From Thermococcus paralvinellae (GTDB lineage: Archaea > Methanobacteriota_B > Thermococci > Thermococcales > Thermococcaceae): 64,000 nucleotides of DNA. Location: the NCBI RefSeq assembly GCF_000517445.1, contig NZ_CP006965.1, positions 1,278,681 to 1,342,680 on the forward strand, given 5' to 3'. The notes beneath the pieces were generated by a model that saw only the letters and a list, made by a program, of their open reading frames with translations, was not told where the DNA came from and made no database searches. The stretch's first letter is position 1. The number at the start of each line of letters is the position of its first letter. A program made the translations under genes and the position numbers. Of the stretch, positions 61,238-64,000 are shown piece after piece.

Positions 61238-61513
61238 ATGCTCATTGCAAAACCATGCACAAGTATGAAAGCCATAAACATAACTCCAGAGGAGAAATAT
61301 GACATTGATATGGAAGAACTCTGTGAGTGCTTAGCTGAGAAAGGATTTCAAATAAAAAGAGTTACTCGATTCTTGGCTTTAGTTAAGAAAAAATATGATA
61401 TAAGTGTGTTTCCGAGCGGGAAAATTATTGTAAAAGACACTGATGACAAAGATGAAGCATTAAAAATAGCAAAGGAAATTTATGAATGTATGGAACCGTA
61501 TAGGGTGATTTAA
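61238..61513 (+). CDS. Small protein, stand-alone copy of the E1-like C-terminal domain
   Basis: A 91-residue protein with four Cys (KPCTSM, ELCECL, YECMEP). Its second half, FPSGKIIVKDTDDKDEA, aligns with FKSGRMVVRGAEDEKEA at the C-terminus of the ThiF/MoeB-like protein. The FxSGKI pattern also recalls the TBP half-repeat, but I would not call it a TBP. Start at ATG 61238, after GGGTGATTCTC; TTT TATC upstream is a TATA-like tract. Its stop overlaps the start of the following gene (TAATG). Role near sufS unknown; sulfur transfer is inferred. Confidence 0.75.
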   Translation: MLIAKPCTSMKAINITPEEKYDIDMEELCECLAEKGFQIKRVTRFLALVKKKYDISVFPSGKIIVKDTDDKDEALKIAKEIYECMEPYRVI

Positions 61514-62313
61514 TGTTTACAAAGGAATTTATTGCAGAAAAAGTTAGAGAAATTCGAAAAAGGTATGGCTTTGAGGATGTCCCCTTTTTTATTGATGAAG
61601 TTATCTATGACAGCGAAGGGGATAAGCTGTTCATCATAGCAAGAGACAGAAGCGACAAGAGCGCAATTATAGGCAACAGCTTCGTGATTGGGAAGCTCAG
61701 AGAAGAAATTGGGGTGAAACAAGTTACTGTATATTCCAAGCTTGATTTGTTGATTAAGAAAAAAAGAATTAAAGAGAACATTAAAAGAATTGAAGGCACG
61801 CATTTGGAGTTTCTAAAACCTATACTTGAAGCAGAGCTTAAATTTCCCCCAAGAAAATGGCCAGAACTTAAGGATAATGGGAAAGCCCTAGTCTTCCTGA
61901 GCTTCAACGCTAAGGTGATGATCGGCTTTGCAGAAAAAGTTGGGTTGACCCCCGTGAAAGTTGGAATTAAATATGCTTTTCCGAAATGGGAATACGAAAC
62001 AATTGAAGGCTCACCAAAAGAAGTTCTATTTCCAGATGACGAAAAATTAGTAGAAATTGCAAAAGAAAAAAGTTTGAAAATCATAATCTCTGACTTTCCT
62101 TTTGATTTGAAGCTTAAAGAAGATATTGCACTTTTAAATCCCCTCCGATTTTTGCACATGGGTTTCTTTGAGGCGAAGTATTTCCTTGGCTTTGAAAAAC
62201 CTGTGATCTTTGACAAAAATGCTTTAGTTGATTTTGTAATCAGCTATGTTTATGATGGTCTCATGGAGTCAACCGATGGTGCGAACTTGATCTGGAGAGG
62301 CTGGAGAAAGTAA
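61513..62313 (+). CDS. Conserved-looking protein of unknown function
   Basis: A 266-residue soluble protein I do not recognise. Alternating alpha/beta character, with FLSFNAKVMIGFAEKVGL and VKVGIKYAFPKWEYETIEGS in the middle and FLHMGFFEAKYFLGFEKPVI near the C-terminus. The middle has few motifs; Asp/Glu/Lys rich. It starts within the stop of the preceding small gene, so the pair is co-translated and probably functions together with it. Confidence 0.75.
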   Translation: MFTKEFIAEKVREIRKRYGFEDVPFFIDEVIYDSEGDKLFIIARDRSDKSAIIGNSFVIGKLREEIGVKQVTVYSKLDLLIKKKRIKENIKRIEGTHLEFLKPILEAELKFPPRKWPELKDNGKALVFLSFNAKVMIGFAEKVGLTPVKVGIKYAFPKWEYETIEGSPKEVLFPDDEKLVEIAKEKSLKIIISDFPFDLKLKEDIALLNPLRFLHMGFFEAKYFLGFEKPVIFDKNALVDFVISYVYDGLMESTDGANLIWRGWRK

Positions 62314-62446
62314 AACATCTGCAAAGAGTTTAAAAGCCCATAATTAGCCCTCTTCGTTTTTCAAAACTAGTAAAATTTATATCCATGCAGTGGCAATACA
62401 GCTTTATAGCAAAAATATAACGCAAAATTTTATTGGGAGGGTTGTT

Positions 62447-63185
62447 ATGAAGAAATACATCCTCTTTAGTATCATTGTGTGGGTTGTAGGTTTAAATATT
62501 TATGTAAGCGCAACGAATGTATACACTGATTATGATCCCACTTTTGATAACTCTACAAGCATATTATTTGGAGTATGAGATAACTCCAAGCATAAGTTCT
62601 GAAGATTTAGTAGAGTGGGTTCATAATCAAAGCAGTGATCATTCTTGGGCATATCATGTTTATCAACTTCCTAGCTTTAGGTATGAAATAGGGTATTGGA
62701 TATGGAAAGATAACACTTCAAAGTTTTCGGTTAGTCTTTATGGAGATACTTCAAAATGTGACGTAAGTAGGGTTAATGTATTCTTCCCAAATCTCAAAAT
62801 GCAGGCACATAAAACTTACAATATTAGGATAGAAATAAACATGTCCCGATTGAGCTTGTATGTCAACGGCATGTTGTACAATGGAACTGCATATATGCAA
62901 ATATGGTATGCAAATGGGACTTTTGATGGTTGGGAACCTTTTAATAACGGTGGAGAACTACCCGGGAACTTTTTGCTAAGACCGGGAACCCATGGCATAT
63001 TCTGGAACATTACAGGATGGGATTCAGAACATTTGGGTAGTCATCCTTTTAATGACTTTGTTATTATCCAGCCCTCATGGCAACATTCAGACGCTCCTAT
63101 GAGAGCACCAATACCCAATGGTGCAATTGCCTTATCTTTGATAATTATTATAACAGCAATAACATTAATGGGGGATAAAAAATGA
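62447..63185 (+). pseudogene. Exported protein gene, apparently frameshifted
   Basis: GGGAGGG precedes an ATG at 62447 that reads a clear signal peptide (KYILFSIIVWVVGLNIYVSA) but stops after 43 codons (stop at 62576-62578). The rest of a plausible protein continues in another frame open from 62517 to 63185: EYEITPSISSEDLVEWVH, then a beta-rich extracellular domain, and a C-terminal membrane span (IALSLIIIITAITLM). Joining the frames near 62560-62575 gives about 240 residues. Could be a sequence error, real inactivation or a programmed shift. The downstream gene overlaps its stop by 4 bases. Confidence 0.6.
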
Positions 63186-63592
63186 GTAAGAAAGTATTGA
63201 TAGGAGTTGGGATTTTGACAATAATTTCAATTGCCATTTTCCTATCATTTTTCAATGAAACATCGGACATCGGATCAAAGAATAATCCAAAAACTAATTA
63301 TGATGATACAACATGGCTGGAAATCATTGTTCAAGGAGAAAGTGGAGAAGGTGTAAAATTAACCGACAAAAAACTCAATATTTTAGTTGGCATCTCCTCC
63401 TACGACCCATCAAAGATAGGAAAATGCCCCTATGCAGAGATTGAAATTAAAGGGTGTGGGGTTGATTATAGGGGACACACTGATGAGAACGGGTATGCAG
63501 CTATCCCTGTCAACTTCACTCAGAAGGGGATTCTAACAATCACCGTAAAATGTGACAGGTATGAAAAGACCATAAAAGTGCGTGTTGAATGA
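63182..63592 (+). CDS. Membrane-anchored protein with Ig-like/carboxypeptidase-regulatory-like domain
   Basis: A 136-residue protein with an N-terminal span (VLIGVGILTIISIAIFLSFF) and an extracellular beta domain; GYAAIPVNFTQKGILTITVK resembles bacterial Ig-like or CarboxypepD-regulatory repeats. Cysteine pairs (GKCPYAE, IKGCGVDY) may form a disulfide. ATGA overlap with the frameshifted gene. Function unknown. Confidence 0.75.
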   Translation: MSKKVLIGVGILTIISIAIFLSFFNETSDIGSKNNPKTNYDDTTWLEIIVQGESGEGVKLTDKKLNILVGISSYDPSKIGKCPYAEIEIKGCGVDYRGHTDENGYAAIPVNFTQKGILTITVKCDRYEKTIKVRVE

Positions 63593-63734
63593 GGGAAATA
63601 TATCACACACGCTGAACTAAATAGATTATTAGGACCAAATAAAAAATTAAGATGAAGACAAATCTATGTATCGTCTTGTCCAATGAAACAAAACTCTTTT
63701 AAGCCGTTATTAATAAAGTTATTAGGTGCCATAA

Positions 63735-64000
63735 ATGATTGGCATATACGATAAGGTGACATTTATCTCGGATATCGTAAATTTCATTTTTGTACTGGCA
63801 GTTTTTGCAGTTACATTTAAGTATCGACATGGTTTTGTAAATAAATTTCCATCCCTAAAGGGATTTTATTACACAATCCTAGTAAGCCTTGGAATAGCAG
63901 TTGTGGGGAATGTAATTGATGTCCTAGATAATTTAGTAATCCAAGGACATTACCTAGGAAGTCAATTCACAGATCAGTTAACGAGTTGGATATATGCAAT
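63735..64000 (+). CDS. Membrane protein, 3' partial
   Basis: The frame from ATG 63735 is open to the window end (88 codons). AGGTG at 63724-63728 precedes it. Two or three spans are visible: SDIVNFIFVLAVFAVTF and YYTILVSLGIAVVGNVIDVL. It may be the N-terminal membrane part of a Thermococcales sensor-like protein, but too little is present to say. Confidence 0.6.
   Translation, partial: MIGIYDKVTFISDIVNFIFVLAVFAVTFKYRHGFVNKFPSLKGFYYTILVSLGIAVVGNVIDVLDNLVIQGHYLGSQFTDQLTSWIYA

Noticed and set aside
61238-61513. Calling the small protein a TATA-binding protein fragment
   Set aside because: Only the FxSGKI-like pattern is shared; the closer match is the C-terminal domain of the E1-like protein.

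Overview
The window is a gene-dense, roughly 40% GC stretch of a hyperthermophilic archaeal chromosome, almost certainly order Thermococcales and probably the genus Thermococcus. The evidence is a tungsten aldehyde ferredoxin oxidoreductase with its radical SAM partner, a Pyrococcus-type ferredoxin with an Asp cluster ligand, pyruvoyl-dependent arginine decarboxylase, a branched-polyamine synthase, a Mrp/MinD-type HypB, a Lrp-TRASH copper regulator of the CopR type and archaeal phosphopantothenate synthetase. Promoters are TATA/BRE type with GGTGA-like ribosome sites, and genes commonly overlap by 1-25 bases. I saw no rRNA, tRNA, CRISPR array, transposase or replication origin.

Layout. 1-3 kb: Cmo-like maturase (cut by the window edge) and AOR. 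3-6.4 kb: a metal-dependent hydrolase, nicotinate phosphoribosyltransferase, two small ferredoxins and a DUF59 Fe-S assembly protein. 6.4-12.7 kb: a leftward run with a PP-loop ATPase, two unknown genes, a creatininase-family amidohydrolase, a glycosyltransferase, a flippase-like membrane protein and a UbiA prenyltransferase. 12.7-14.6 kb: polyamine genes (aminopropyltransferase, AdoMet decarboxylase, arginine decarboxylase). 14.8-20.4 kb: a CPA2 antiporter and an eight-gene Mrp-type Na+/H+ antiporter operon. 20.6-28.1 kb: NiFe-hydrogenase maturation (hypF, hypE, a CooC-like ATPase, a NifX-like protein, a TehA-like channel, hypA, hypB, protease). 28.2-31.9 kb: bpsA, an HTH regulator, CoA biosynthesis, a TIR/NDT-like protein and a thioredoxin-like protein. 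31.9-46.6 kb: a metal-homeostasis island with three different P1B ATPases (CopA, CopB, ZntA types), regulators CopR and ArsR, CopZ, YHS, SHOCT, DUF302 and a Met/His-rich protein, interrupted by a transsulfuration operon. 46.8-53 kb: sufCBD, thiI, an E1-like ThiF/MoeB protein and ferritin. 53-56.3 kb: a metallopeptidase, an MBL hydrolase, YjbQ, VanZ and a ThiR-like regulator. 56.3-60 kb: a perfect 3 x 57 bp tandem repeat, two tandem glucuronyl C5-epimerase-like exported proteins and an ECF S-component. 60-62.3 kb: sufS with two small co-translated genes. 62.4-64 kb: exported or membrane proteins, one apparently frameshifted, and a gene cut by the window end.

How the genes work together. Three themes dominate: metallocofactor assembly (W-pterin, NiFe, Fe-S), transition-metal export and sensing, and sulfur mobilisation. 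The most interesting non-coding signal is a 17-bp element found just upstream of the TATA boxes of sufC, thiF and sufS, which suggests one regulon for Fe-S assembly and sulfur transfer. A small domain shared by the C-terminus of the ThiF-like protein and a free-standing protein downstream of sufS links the same two loci at protein level.
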